From Campylorhamphus procurvoides (Eukaryota; Chordata; Aves; Passeriformes; Dendrocolaptidae), in assembly GCA_013396655.1 (NCBI GenBank), contig WBMV01000461.1:69662-133661 (forward strand): 64,000 nucleotides of DNA. The letters are read 5' to 3'. Shown piece after piece: positions 25,201-38,254 of the stretch (its first letter is position 1; each line of letters opens with the position of its first letter). Under the pieces are notes generated by a model. The model saw only the letters and a program-made list of their open reading frames with translations. It was not told the origin of the DNA and made no database searches. Both the position numbers and the translations under genes were made by a program.

Positions 25201-28200
25201 AATTAATATAACTTAATTATAATTATATTAATATATACTTAAAGTAAGTCTGCCTTATGTCCCAGGACGGCTGGTCTTGTATCCTGCCCCCAAGGACTTA
25301 ATTGTAAGACATGTCCTTCCTCCATAATACTTTTAAGGCCATTGTGTGCTGTAATAACTTGGGAGACTCCTGGATTGGAGTGGAGAGGACTAAGGGGATA
25401 GCAGTATCCTCAAGGCAGGACTGGATACAGGAGCAGCTGCATAACCTGGAGCTGGGATTGCTGTGGCAACCAACATGTTGTGCTTATGCGGTGGCGGTTC
25501 CGAGGTGGGTAACGGCTCGACATCTTTCAGAAGGTGGTTTTAGGAAACAGGTTTAGTAGCAAAACCCCAAAGTGCAGCAGTTTGACCTCGTTTTGGTCTC
25601 ACTGCCCTTGCAGTGTTTCAACCCTGGAATCTTTTGAAGTACCATTTATCCTCAGACTTCCTGTAGAAAGAGAAATAAAACCCTAAAAGTTGTCTGGCCA
25701 TGTGACAGAGTGAGGCTTGAAGGGGCCTTTACCCTGTCCCAGGTAGATACTAAGCTAAAATATCTTAGATAAGGAGAGTTCTGGATCTGTTAAAGTCCCC
25801 CTTAAAACAGTGCTCCCTTGGTTTGTCTTCCTGGGTGTTAAATATGAATCCTTGGGATCTCTTGATGTCTCATCCAGAAGTTTGAGCTCTTTAAGCCATT
25901 ACTCTTTAATGAAGATTATCAGTGTTTGGATGGATTTTGTCCCTTTTAACTGGCTGAGCATTTCAGTGGGAGCGACACAGGGAACAGGCTGTGATTGATG
26001 GATCTGTGTTTTCCACCTCCTTTCCCAGAGGACAGAGCTGCCCAGTCCTTGCTGAACAAGCTGATCCGCAGCAACCTGGTGGACACCACGAATCAGGTGG
26101 AGGTGCTGCAGAGGGACCCCACGTCCCCCCTCTACTCTGTCAAGTCTTTCGAGGAGCTGCGCCTGTAAGTGCCTGCTGGGATGAGCCAGAGCCTTCTCTG
26201 CATGGAGCTCCTGAATCCTGGGAGCAGAAATATTGAACAGGCTCCCTTCTGGCTGTGTTTTTCAGTCAGTTGTATGAAGCCTCGTTCTTGAATTCAGGGA
26301 GAGCAGCACTGACTCTGTTTGGACAGTAGGTGTGAGTTTGGAGCCCAGTGAGTAGTTGGAGCCTCTCCTGGTGTCCTGAAACATTCCCTGATTGCACAGG
26401 AGATGCCACTTAAAAGCACATGGGGTTGAGTTTCAGGTTACTGCCAGTTTGTCATTAGTAAGTGTATAATTTTCATTGTTTAAATGTAAGGAGAGATGTT
26501 TTATCTGTGTGCCTTGTGAGGGTTTCCATCAGAAACAAGCAGTGAATGGCACAGAGGGAAAATCTTGTGTTTTCCAGCAATACTGGATTTATCTGCTGGA
26601 GAAACCAGTAGCATTAGTATTTTCTGACTCTTCCCATTGAAAACCTTTACCAGTGCAGTTTTCAAGTGATGATAACTCTAAGACATGAGAGATTTTTATA
26701 TATATGTGAATTAATGTGCTAAAGAGTCTGTCCCACTGGTTTGTGGTTACACTGATCTCAGGTTTGTTGCTCTACAAGCTCCCCAGGGAAAATGGGAGCT
26801 GAGGAGCCTTCTCCCTGTGAAATGTCAGGATGGTGTTTTGCTTTGTTAATGTTAGTGGTTGAATGTCTCAAAAGAAAAAAAAGCTGAGGCCCTGCAGTGC
26901 CTGTTAGACTAATTCCTGTATTTCAAAAGGCAAACAATCCGAGGGAGTTAATGACGGGGGCAGCCAGACTAATTGAGTCTTCATTTTGTTATGACTCGGT
27001 GTATCCTTGGCAACTGGAGCTGAGTTGGGCTTTGTCTGTCCTTGCTCAAGCAGCACAAGGTTACATTTTCAAAGAGCTTTTGTTCCAGCCTTCAGTGGAA
27101 AGTAATACAGGATTTTTGTAAAAGCATGTTGTGCTGAGTAGGAAGTTACTGCGGTGGGAAGTGTGGGCAGGAAACCTGTAACCTGCCTTGAAAGGAGACC
27201 CCTCCTGAGAGCACTGGCAGCAGCCAGGAAGCACTTGGGGGTCAGCTGAGAGTTCCCAGCACCATCAGCTGGACTGAGGTCGTTCTGGGATCTCCTTGTC
27301 TGCACAAGTGTGCTGGGAGTAGAAAGCTCCCTTGAGAGAAAGCAATAGGTGAGAATTTGCAGACCAGCACTGTCACCACAGCATTTTGGGTGTGAGGGCA
27401 GGGTTGTACCCATGGATTACAAGGTGTAGCCACAGCAAACTAATTATCAGTCATTTCCCTGAGCCAGCCTCGCTCTGGGGTTCCAGTGTCAGTTGTATTA
27501 CAGGATCCACACGACTTCCTAAAGTCCTTGCAGTGATCTCATGATGTTTCCCTTCATCCTGTTCCCCACATACTGAGGTCGTTTTGTCCCACGTTTGAGT
27601 CATCAAGGAGTGATAATTTTGGCACCAAGATTAGGCATGGCTGAGGAAATGGGATTGGCCTGAAGAACAGGATTAATGCTTTCTGCTCTGGGATTCCTGG
27701 ATATCTGCAAAGCTGCTTTGGAACAGGCAGTGCTGGCCTCAGACATAGGGTTTGCCCTGGAGCTGGGATGGGCAGGCTGACTGACTAAATCCAGGGACTC
27801 TTGCAAAGCTTCCTTTCCAAACTTCCTGCTGTCACTTGTAACTTCCAGATGCTGCTCACAGTTGTTTCACTGCTGGGACTGTAGCAGGAACAGCTCTGGG
27901 TCATCTTCCCAAGCTTTTTTCTCACTTTTTTATACACAAGTGAACACCAAATGTACTTTGAAAGGTCACAATATAAAAATTCCTCTTTTCAGGAAACCCC
28001 AGCTCCTGCAGGGAGTCTATGCTATGGGCTTCAACAGACCATCCAAGATCCAAGAGAATGCCCTGCCCATGATGCTTGCAGAGCCGTATGTACACATTCC
28101 TCCCACTCCCTTCCAGTATGGAAGGGTTTGAAAGGTTTAGTGTGCACATCCTGGGCTTTGGAGGGGAGGTGGTGATGGGGAAGCTGTCAGGGTATGGACC

Positions 28201-31200
28201 AAGGGTTCCCATGCCACGGGGTTCCTGTGGTCAGAACTGTGTGACACCAGGCCTGGATTTGTCCTTTTCCTAGGGCTGGTACCAAGCACTCAGTGCTGTG
28301 GTGTTTTGCCTGAGATCAGTCCCATTTTCCTCATCATTTTGGGGAGAAATAATATGAAACAGCTCAGAAATCCTGGGTGGGTGGGAATAGCTGAGGTGCT
28401 GCACTGCCTGTGTGGCTGGTTTCCCTCTCCACAGCCCCGAGCTGGAATGTGTGAGGCACTGAGACAGTGGGGGAGATGTTGGGGAATGGAAAAATACTGA
28501 CAGATAATCACAGTTCTCCTTCGAAATCTCCATAATCAAGAGGTGCTGACAGAGAGAGTTGGGCAGGAAGTAATTTCTACCACGTGGAGCATAGCTGGTC
28601 AAATTAGCCACCAGTCCAGAGCAGGGGTAAACCTCACAGGTACCCAAACACCGCACACTGTGTTCTCTGTGCCCCCCACCTTGGGGGTGTGATGTCTGGG
28701 GGGTTCACCCTCTGAGCCCGTGCCTGCTGTGCCCTGCAGCCCTCAGAACCTGATTGCACAATCACAGTCCGGTACTGGCAAGACAGCTGCCTTTGTCCTG
28801 GCCATGCTCAGCCGTGTGGAACCCGGGAACAAGTATCCACAGGTAAGGTTTGTGGGATGTGGCTGTTTTGGGGCCTTGAGTGGTGCTGCAGTGCCATCTA
28901 GTGAAGAGCCTGGCAGGCCTTGCAGTGTAAATTCATGGCTTGGTGGAGCCTCGGTGCTGTTTCTTCTGTAAACTGCCTGATGGGGCTGGAGATTTGGGGA
29001 TCTATTAAAATGCCTTTAGTGCAAAAGGTGTGGATTTTGCTCAAAACTGTCAGTCCATCACACAGGAGTTAAATCATTCTGGGAGGAATTAAATCAGAGA
29101 AATATTGCAGGCTGAATGGGAGGTTGGGAAAGTGGATTTGGGATGGAAGAGAATATAGTTGAGGATAGAGCAGGCAACACCTGAAAAGAGGCTTTTTAAA
29201 CCAGATTTCTTTATGGGATAGTTGAGAAACTGTTCACCTACTTGCATGTTTTCTTAAGGAGAACTTCAGCAAAGATTTTAAAAAGCAAGTGTGATAGTGT
29301 TGTCCTGGGTGTTGATCACCTCAGACTGGTTGTCCTTCTGCCCCTGCAGTGTTTGTGCCTTTCCCCAACATATGAGCTGGCACTTCAAACAGGAAAAGTG
29401 ATCGAACAGATGGGAAACTTTTACCCGGAGCTGAAACTTGCGTACGCCGTGCGAGGGAACAAACGTGAGTAATGGGAATGACAGCACCAGCAGTGGGGAC
29501 ATGGTGCTCCTCAGATGCCCCAGGAGGTGAAAGAGGCTGGCTCAGGGGGGCCTGTGTGCACAGCCATCCTCCAGCAGCCTTCCTTTCTGTCTGGGCAGTG
29601 GAGAGAGGGCAGAAGATCTCGGAGCAGATCGTCATCGGCACACCCGGCACCGTGCTGGACTGGTGCTCCAAACTGAAATTCATCGATCCCAAGAAGATCA
29701 AAGTGTTTGTGTTGGATGAGGCTGATGTGATGATCGCCACCCAGGGCCACCAGGACCAGAGCATCCGCATTCAGAGGTGAGGGTGGCACACTGGGGCAGC
29801 AGCTGAGGAAGCTGCAAGATTCAAATGATAGATTCAGCTCTATCCAGGTACAATGTCAGGGGATGACAAGCAGTTTAATTTCCTTACAGAATAAAAAGCC
29901 TGTCCCTGGAGCAGGGTTTATTCCTTTTAGGAAGGCAAGTCTGGGTGCCTGTGGTCCATGAGGGAATGACCAGGGGTGGGTAAGATTAGCATGAGTCCTT
30001 CCAGCCACTGAAATACCTGGTCCCAAGCTTATGGTTCCGCTTTGCCTGTAGCATTAATCCCAGCAGGATATCAGGAGATGGTGGTGCTGTGGGGGAACCC
30101 TGCCCATTTTCCTCTCTGTTGCAGAATGCTCCCCAGGGACTGCCAGATGCTCCTGTTTTCAGCCACCTTTGAGGATTCTGTGTGGAAGTTTGCTCAAAAA
30201 GTTGTTCCTGACCCCAACATTATCAAACTGAAGCGTGAGGAGGAGACCCTGGACACCATCAAGCAGTATTATGTCCTGTGCAACAACAGGGATGAGAAGT
30301 TCAGAGCTCTCTGCAATATCTATGGTGCAATCACCATCGCCCAGGCCATGATCTTCTGCCACGTGAGTGTTCCCAGGCAATGTTAGTCCCAGAGACCCCA
30401 AACCATTCTGGGATTCTGCAGTGGCTGCTTGTGCCAAAAGCCTGGCCAGACACAGTTTTCAGAAACAAACTTAGAACATAAATTGCCCTTTTTGGCTTCT
30501 CTGGCTCCCCCTTAGAGTGAAGCCTTGAGAGCCAGGTTACCTGCTTTGTTTCCCTGGGATTGTCCATCCAAGAGACCACACTGGTCATTTTTATTCCTGA
30601 ATGGTCATTTTATTTCCTGAAGTCCTGTGAAGCAAAGATCAGAGTAATGAAGTTTTCCAAAACGAAGTACACTTGGAATTACTGGGGGGAAAAATCAAGT
30701 GAGGTTGGAAAATGAGGGATGGGGAAGTTTTTTGCTTCTGTGGCTGATACAGAGCTGTCTCCTCNATGAGGTTGGAAAATGGATGAAAATCAGACAGAAT
30801 GAGGGATCGGAAAGTTTTTTGCTTCTTTGGCTGATACAGAGCTGTCTCCTCAGGTACTGGGGATCCTCTGGGGTCTCCCTGTGAATCACACTGAGACTTT
30901 TTTATTTTCTGGAGGCCACCATAATAACTTTTAGGGAAAACCCAGTGCTGACAGCACAGAACAGCCAGGTAAACAAGCTCAGACAGGATGAAACTGTTTG
31001 GAGTCTGCAGTTTGCTTTTAGGCTGCCTCAAGACATAATCAGAACTCAAAAAACTGCATCATAATTGGGAATTGTTTCATTCAGGGCTGTGTTAGAGCCT
31101 CTGTGGGATTTCGCAAGGACACTGAGCTCTAACCATGCCATTTGCCAAGCTGAGGAGTTGTGCTTTTGTGACCATTTTCGTGAGTTTTCAGCATACATGT

Positions 31201-32796
31201 GTCATGCCAGTCTCCAGCAGAGCAAAATCCAAGAAGCAGAGCACAAAGAAAAGGTGCCCTTCTCTTAATCAGGGGCTCCTGTGGTGGCAGAGGCACATTT
31301 TCCTCATTTGTTTGTAACAGGGAGGTGACAGCCACAGCACTTGGGAGCCTTTTGAGATACCAAAGCAGCTTCAGGGGGCCCCCAGAGAGGTTTTTTCCCA
31401 CTTCCCAGCACTAAAACCTGCGGCTGTGTGTTGCAGACTCGGAAGACAGCGGGGTGGCTGGCAGCAGAGCTGTCCAGGGAAGGCCATCAGGTGGCCCTGC
31501 TCAGTGGGGAGATGATGGTGGAGCAAAGAGCTGCCGTGATCGAGCGATTCCGAGAGGGCAAGGAGAAGGTGCTGGTGACCACCAACGTCTGTGCCAGAGG
31601 TAGGACATGGCACAGGTGGGACCAGGGAGGGTTTGGCAGCAGCACTTCCAAGATAACAAACCCTGGCCAGCTTGCAGGGGGAATTTCCATCCTCAGATGT
31701 TCCAGTTGGGATAAATTAGTGTCCTTACAGTAAGAATGCCTGTGGGCAGACACAGAGTTCCGTGTGGGCTTTTTCTGCAGCTTGAGATGGAAAAGTCCAT
31801 CCTGTGAGAACTTTCTGCTGGCTTGTGCTGCTGATCCTCAGGGTTTGCAATAAACATGTGCTGAAACACAGAGAGCTGAAAAATACTGAGATCCAGTTCG
31901 CTGTTCCAGTAGGAATTTGTGTTGCAATTTGACATCCTAGAACAATTAAGACATGTAGGACTTGGGGAAAAAAACAAGTGGCCTTTGGAGCTTTGCAGTG
32001 GAGGAGAGAGTGGTGGTTTCCAGAATATTTGTGCTGGTTAATTCATCTCCAACTGCTTTTCCTTTGGCAATCTCAGTGGGATTTTCAGCTCTAACTAGCT
32101 GGTCTTTATTTCCATGAGAGTATTGTGGAAAAGCTCCATTTCAGAGTCTGAGGAAGGGATTTCAGTGTGTAACATGACCTTTCTTTTTGTGAGGGATCGA
32201 TGTGGAGCAGGTCTCTGTTGTGATCAACTTTGACCTCCCTGTGGACAAAGATGGGAACCCGGACAACGAGACCTACCTGCACCGCATCGGCCGCACCGGC
32301 CGCTTCGGCAAGCGCGGCCTGGCCATCAACATGGTGGACAGCAAGCACAGCATGAACATCCTCAACAGAATCCAGGAACATTTCAGTACGTACCCCAGGC
32401 CTTCCCCTGTCCCCAAAAGCATGGAATTCCTGCAGAATTTTCAGTCTGTGTGCTGAGCAGTGATGGGTGTTTGTTGAGCCTTAAAGGGGTGGCAGAGGAG
32501 CACAGTTGGGTGCAGTGTCACCTGGGGTTATGACCAAAGTAAAGCTGGGTTTGCATATTCCAGACCCACATGTGCCTTTGATAAAAGGAAAAAGGTTTAA
32601 TTGATAGTTTTTGTAGTTTAATTTGTAGACTGAACGCCCTGATAAACCAGAACCCCTCGAGTCCAGCTGAGGACAGCAGCGTTCCCGTCTCCGTGCTGTG
32701 TTATGAAACCTAATTTATTTCTCATTTTTCCCAGACAAAAAGATAAACAAATTGGATACTGACGACTTGGATGAAATTGAGAAAATAAATAACTGA
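22277..32796 (+). CDS. DDX19B: DDX19 DEAD-box RNA helicase, complete, 12 exons, 479 aa
   Basis: DDX19 (yeast Dbp5 family) is the ATP-dependent helicase that remodels mRNPs on the cytoplasmic face of the nuclear pore with GLE1, IP6 and NUP214. Exons: 22277-22333, 24716-24764, 25113-25166, 26029-26164, 27993-28085, 28740-28842, 29350-29464, 29599-29776, 30125-30362, 31437-31599, 32194-32385, 32735-32796. They sum to 1440 nt, giving 479 aa, the same length as human DDX19B, and every splice phase agrees. Visible motifs: Q motif region GFNRPSKIQ, Walker A SGTGKT (140-145), [20 protein letters not shown] (242-245), [12 protein letters not shown] and [10 protein letters not shown]. The acidic N-terminal extension before the core is the family autoinhibitory region. 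The start matches the conserved [12 protein letters not shown]. No broken exon was found. Whether it corresponds to human DDX19A or DDX19B cannot be told from sequence alone. Intron 1 is distorted by a false duplication. Confidence 0.97.
22590..24090. repeat. ATT/TTA-rich simple sequence in DDX19 intron 1
   Basis: Long runs of ATT and TTA triplets alternate with a repeated motif CCTTTAGAAGCAA...CCCCATTT. Part of its length is inflated by the false duplication. Confidence 0.75.
30698..30850. repeat. short false duplication in DDX19 intron 9
   Basis: A segment of about 65 bases before the N at 30765 is repeated just after it. The second copy has a 17-base insertion and small differences. It looks like another unmerged contig end. 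Confidence 0.7.
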
Positions 32797-34560
32797 AGTA
32801 GCTGCTGGAACTGGTGTGTGCCCTGCTGTGGAAGCTCTCCCACTACAATTGGATCAGCGTTTGGATTGGCACAGCCTCTCGGCTCGTCCCGAAAAGGACT
32901 CTTCAAGATATGAGTACACAAAAATTACCTCATTTTCAAAATTGCAGTTGGACTTCAAATTGTGCAACTATGGGGAGGAAGAGGAAATGTTTACAGAAGC
33001 TTTTAACATTTCTTAGTTTAGCCTTAAAATGGGATGATCTTTGGAATTCTGAGAAATACACTTGCCAAAAGAGGGGCAATATGGAATTACCTGAAATTTA
33101 AAAAGGAAAAGAAAAACCAAAACAAAAACATTATATTGCCTTTAATTGGAATAATGTGCAGCATTAACCTGATCAGTTTAAATTCAACAGCTGAATCCAT
33201 AATGGACATAAGTGAAAAAAAACAAACCCAAACAAGGCAGCTGGTTTTTGGCTAAATACTCAACTTGTACAAACTAGGATGTCATTCTCTTGGCGCTCCC
33301 CTGAGCTCTTTAAGACTCATTTCTGGCTTCCTGATGGATTTGCCCTGCTTTTCCTTATGTAAATTGTCCCGAGGATGTTTCCAGTAGCTCCTACTTGCAA
33401 ACACAGGTGCGGTGTTGCTTTTGCTGGGCAGTTTTTTCTTTCTACTTGTTCTGGATTTGTTGGAATGGCCATTCCCTGTGACACACACGGGGTGGTGGGG
33501 ACAGTACAGAAGTTCACCTGAAGTGTTTAACCTGGTTAAGGTGTGGGGTGGGTGGGGTGGGAGGGGCAGAATGAAGGGAACTGTACTAATTAATTGTCTG
33601 CTTAAATTCCCCTCTGTGAATTAAATTCCCCATGTGGTTCAGTTCCCCATGCTGTGAAGCCCAGCATGGATAATATGCAGAGTTGCTGGGTTTCACCCAT
33701 GGGTTATAGGAATAAAAGAAGCAAAAAATCATGACAGCCTGTATTGACCAAAAAAATCCCCTTTAGAACACCGAGTTTACCTGTTACAGTACCAGAGTTT
33801 TGAGTTAAATTGCTCAGCCAAGTTGCAGGTGGGAAGTGCTCCATAGTGCAAAATAGGTCACTGGTCCCTGCCCCGGGGTGTTCCATGGAGGAGGAACGAT
33901 TCCCAGTTCTGGAAAAGGAAGGATTTGCACCTCCTGCGTGTTGGGACCATTGTGAGCACAGCTGGAAGGCTGTGGGCTGTTCCCCAGCCCAGTTTCCAAG
34001 AGAAGGAGGCTCCTGAACCAGAATTTAGGGTGCACAGCTCTCTGTTGGGGGGAAATGGGACAAGCGTGAGCAGCCATGGCCCTGCTACTCAGTGTGGGAA
34101 TCACGTCAAAACAAATGTATAAATTGTAAATTTAAACTATGACTTGTTTTCTTTGCAATTCTGGCCACCATATTCTGTTCAAAGACAGGAACATGGATCC
34201 TTTTACCAAGTAAAAAAAGGCTCATTTAAAATGTACCTAAAATTTTAGGAAATTGTGCACCCTTTTATCAATTTGTATAAAGGCTTTAGAGAAGAAAAAA
34301 AAAACCAGCTTAAAATTAAACTTTTTGTATTCTGGGGTGTATCTATTTTTATTCTGTTGGAATCCTATTTAAAGTGGCAGGTGAGTGAGTGCTTGCGTGT
34401 CGAGTGGAAGACTTGATTTAATCACCTACTTTCCCAGTACAGCTGAATGACCTGGTGACAGCAGAGTATTGGGCTGAATTGTCATGGAAGCTGCTGCTGG
34501 TCCTGTGTGCTGTTTCTAATGTACTTTTAATTGGAATAAAGAACACATACTGAATGATCC
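32797..34560 (+). other. DDX19 3' untranslated region
   Basis: AT-rich sequence follows the TGA at 32794-32796 without any acceptor or further coding signal. It ends near the AATAAA at 34535-34540, giving a 3' UTR of about 1.75 kb in the same exon as the stop codon. Confidence 0.6.
34535..34540 (+). terminator. poly(A) signal of DDX19
   Basis: Canonical AATAAA in an AT-rich stretch about 1.74 kb after the stop codon. UBXN10 converges from the other strand beyond it, so this is the last reasonable signal for DDX19. Confidence 0.6.
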
Positions 34561-35127
34561 CATTGCTGATTTCTTGCTTGAATGCTCTGTTGGTGTTTAA
34601 AAGCCTCAGGTAAGGACATTTCCAGCCAGGAGTCCTGGTAAGTTTTCTGTTTGTGACCTTCTCACCCTGTGACAGACTGAATTTTAACGCTGAAATTCTT
34701 GAAAGATTCCCTCAAGGAAGTTTGTTAACTGATGTCACACAATAAATGAGGTCAGATAAATATTGTTCTTCCCCCATAGTGCTTCTTGGGCTGGACTTGG
34801 CAGAGTTGCTGCTCAGACCTCCCCAGAGGAGTTTTGAAGGGAAGAGAAGGAGAACTGAGGGAGAAAAGAGGTGATTTCTCTGCACTTTTCTTAGCTAGAT
34901 CAAGACTTGCTGGTTTTGGACAAAAACCATTACAATGTCCATCTTTGGGTGAGGTGGTCAGAACCAGACTCTGAGCTGAGCTGATTTGCCAGTTACATTG
35001 AGGTTCAAAAGAAACTGGGTTTGCCTCGAAACATTTAAACTCACTCATCTCTGTGGCAAGGGATCCACTTTTTAAGTAGATTGAATTATTGTCTTTGAAT
35101 TTCCATTAGAAACTAGAAGATACCTTT

Positions 35128-35133
35128 TTTATT
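35128..35133 (-). terminator. possible poly(A) signal of UBXN10
   Basis: TTTATT on the plus strand reads AATAAA on the minus strand, about 0.9 kb after the UBXN10 stop. It is the nearest canonical hexamer I noticed in this direction. Position is the only support. Confidence 0.35.
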
Positions 35134-36045
35134 TTAGCAGAAGCACATTGTATTTACCTAAACCTGCCAAGTCACCCAACCAGCCTTTTAATGATGGTTT
35201 AGTAAAAGATGGTGTGAGCCATTTCCTCAGTCAAATCCCATTAATACATTTTTGTTTAAAAATTCCCAAAGCAGCACTTTGCCTCTTGGACTAACTCACT
35301 TCAGTGTAAAGGTGTTGAATGGAATTATTTACATCCCTTCTGTTCTTATTTATGGATCACACGAGCTGAGTCAGAGAAGGAAAATGAAGGAGAAAATCCT
35401 GCTGCTTGCCAAAACAGCCAAAATAATAACTATTTTTTTAAAATAAAAGTCATTTAGTCACAGTAAAGAGCTGGACTGAGGTTACCCAGAAAGAGCTGGG
35501 CCCTCACAGGCATTTTACCATCAGTCTTGCAATTTAGTACTTCCCAATAACCCATTAATGTGTTATTACTGGTATTTCCAGATGTTCTGGGCTTTGATCT
35601 CCATTTCAGTCTCTTGAGAAGATGTTTAGGATGATGATCAGGTACTGAAGGTGGTCCTGCAGGTACAACAGTGCTGTTTCTACCTTCCCAAATAGGTGTG
35701 TCTGCATCTGGATCCGCTCTGGGAAGGAGAAACTTCCCAAAATACAGAAAAGGACAAGGGGAGAGGTCTTGGAAACTTGTATTTTCAAAGAACATCAGCA
35801 ACTTCAACAAACCAAAAAGGCCAAAGATTGGTGGCACTCAGGATGCAATTTGTGATGGCACAGGTGAAACAGCTGCTCTTTGTGTAGCAGGTTTATACAC
35901 CTGCAATACTATTTCTACACATCCATAACTGTCTTCAGGGGAATTTGTGGAAGGTGGCAAGAAGTAGGCCCAGGAAACATCAGGCTCAGGTTTTTTTGGA
36001 AGAAGCAATGCAACCCACTCAGCACAAGGCCCCACCTCCATGTGC

Positions 36046-36900
36046 CTAAAGATCTGCTGCCTCGTGCTGCTCGTCCTGTCGGATGCACAGCACGGACTTG
36101 TGGAGGATCCCACACTCCTGGAGGGACTTTGTGAGGTCAGAGAAGCTCCTCCGGGGCACCTCCATGGTTTCAATGCTGCAGTGTTGGTAGTTGGCCAACA
36201 ATTCCTCTCCTGCCATGGCCAGGACTGTCAGGAGACTGTCAGAGGGTTTGAAATGGTGCTCAAACCTCTGGCCAGAGGGCGATCGGATGGCAAGCAGCAC
36301 GAGCGGCTCCTCCAGGCCTGAGGTGGACGTGGAAGGGCTCTCCTGCCTCATCCTCCTTCCCCCCTTCTCAGGGGGACAGCGCAGGGGGGAGCTCTCTGTG
36401 GTGGGGGTGGCACTTGCTGACAGAGTGCTGGCAGATCCCTGCTCTCCAGGCAGAGTCTTGCTGGGTTTTGGAGTGTCCTGCCCCTCACTGACTCCCAGGT
36501 GGTCGGTCTTTCGAGCCAGCCCCTCCACGGCATCGCTCCCTGTTCCCTTCCGGCCGATGGAGGGGAGCACCCGGTACCTGTTCAGGGAGCAGGAGCCCTT
36601 CAAAGGCACCTGCTGCAGGAGCTCTGGGATCTCCTCAGGACACACCTTGGGGGGTGGCAGCGCTGCTTTTGTGAGCGGTGCCCTCTGGCTGCCCAGCAAT
36701 CCCCGAGGAGGGGAAGGGGGCACTTGGCACGGACAGGTTTCCCCAGCCCGGGGGTGGCTGAAGCTCGGCCTCCTGCGGCCCTTGGCAGATTTGGGCCTGG
36801 TGACGTGCATGGTGATGGCGCTGGCCCACGGCAGAGCGGCTGTGCTGGGAGCAGGGCAGAGCTGAGCTGGTGCTGAGTCCAGGAGAACCTCTGTGGCCAT
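36046..36900 (-). CDS. UBXN10: UBXN10, UBX domain protein 10, complete single coding exon, 284 aa
   Basis: UBXN10 is a p97/VCP adaptor reported to act at cilia with the intraflagellar transport B complex. The N-terminus has the family motif MHVTRPKSAKGRRRPS (about residues 31-46), then EIPELLQQVP and a conserved linear stretch RYRVLPSIGRK. The C-terminal third is the UBX ubiquitin-like fold: LAIRSPSGQRFEHHFKPSD, then HCSIETMEVPRRSFSDL and SLQECGILHKSVL. The start is the ATG at 36900, next to a good acceptor (pyrimidine tract then CAG at 36908-36906). The coding exon is therefore probably preceded by a spliced 5' UTR exon. Length is close to the mammalian protein (about 280 aa). It converges with DDX19 and is divergent from the sPLA2 cluster. 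No defects were seen. Confidence 0.95.
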   Translation of the reverse strand: MATEVLLDSAPAQLCPAPSTAALPWASAITMHVTRPKSAKGRRRPSFSHPRAGETCPCQVPPSPPRGLLGSQRAPLTKAALPPPKVCPEEIPELLQQVPLKGSCSLNRYRVLPSIGRKGTGSDAVEGLARKTDHLGVSEGQDTPKPSKTLPGEQGSASTLSASATPTTESSPLRCPPEKGGRRMRQESPSTSTSGLEEPLVLLAIRSPSGQRFEHHFKPSDSLLTVLAMAGEELLANYQHCSIETMEVPRRSFSDLTKSLQECGILHKSVLCIRQDEQHEAADL

Positions 36901-37384
36901 CGCACCTGCGGGCTGGGAGCAGAGGGGAAGGTTACAGCAGCTGGCCAGGAAGCTTCCAGAAGGTTTATGCTCCCATGCTGTGCTGTGTGGCAGCTGGAAA
37001 TGGCATCAAAGTGGCGTGTCACTGTGTGGGCAATCCTGCGGTGCAGTGAGGGCTGAGTCAGGCGGGGGGAGATGTGTTATTTATAGGGGCTGGATTTGTC
37101 AGCAATTGTGTAAACTTGACCCAGAGCATCAGGAAGTTGTGCCCTTCCTACTGAAAGTAAGTTTTTTGATGGAAAGACCAATTTTATGTTTTTTTTTCGA
37201 AAGCTGGAAACTCAGTGCAAATGGGAGATGAGCGAACTTCAAAGCACAGCTGTGCCCTTTTCCCTGTTCCTTCAGTGGCAGATTGAGTTTCCATTGTGGA
37301 TTTTGGGGTAAAGCTGATTAGACTTCCCTTTTTAAACACCTCTGAAGATCCTTGAGATTGAAAAACCCTGATTCAATACAGAGA

Positions 37385-37457
37385 AATCCATTCTGAGGGT
37401 GGTGGAACTGGATGAGCTTTAGGGTCCCTTCTCACCCAAACCATCCTGGGGTTCTGT
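37385..37457 (+). mobile_element. very short CR1 tail
   Basis: Only the last 70 or so bases remain: a GATGAGCTTTAGGGTCCCTT block, then AACCATCCTGGGGTTCTGTT. Confidence 0.55.
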
Positions 37458-37995
37458 TCTAAAGCAAACAGAGGGAACAGCCCTGGTGGTGCTCTGACAG
37501 CGCTGTGTTATTTAACACTCCATTTCTCCTCCAGCTCTGTGAAATGGGAATGCTCAGCAGGGCCGAGGCAGTCCCAGCACAGCCTGCCCAGCCCAGCTGA
37601 CAGACCTGTCCCTCCTGAGCCTCCAGGCTGGACAGGGACACCCGCCCAGGTGACTCATCCCGGTTCCCCCGGAGCCGGTGGGAGGGAAGGGGGTGTGTGC
37701 CTTCCCCTTGGTGCCTCTAACAAATAAACTCCAAGGCAACGAGGCGCTGGGGAAGCACTCCCGGGTGCGGGGGAGCACTTACAGACACCACCAGTGTCAC
37801 CACTGCCGGCTCCAAGAATAAACACCCCAAACAACCAACCTGCTGGATGTAGACCCTCCTGGGAGGGGCTGTTCCACTGCACACAGTGCCTCCCAGAGCT
37901 TTGCCAAGGGGAGAGGCTGGGATGGGGACCTGCAGCCAGGTGCCCCCAGGGTCTGGGAGGGTGAGCCCTGCAAAGCCCGGCCCTACAGCCCAGGC

Positions 37996-38245
37996 TCACA
38001 GAATGGGTGAGGCTGGAAGGGCTCACAGAGGCTCCTCTGGTCCCACCTCGCTGCTCCAGCAGGGTCATCCCACAGCATGTGGGATTGTGTCCAGAGGGGT
38101 CTGGAATATCCCCAGGGATGGACACTCCACACCCACTCTGAGAAATGGGTTTCATTGTGTGGAAAGAAGTTCTTCCTCATGTTCAGGTGGAACTTCCTGG
38201 GCATCAGTTCCTGCCCATTCCATCTTGTCCTAATGAGGGTTGGAC
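37996..38245 (-). mobile_element. CR1 fragment, reverse orientation
   Basis: Reads as the complement of a CR1 3' end: a CACAGAATGGGTGAGGCTGG start, then AGAAGTTCTTCCTCATGTTC and CAGGTGGAACTTCCTG. It belongs to a different subfamily from the plus-strand copies. Confidence 0.75.
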
Positions 38246-38254
38246 TGGCCCAGC

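Noticed and set aside
36191..36865. 224-codon plus-strand open frame
   Set aside because: Antisense shadow of the UBXN10 coding exon.
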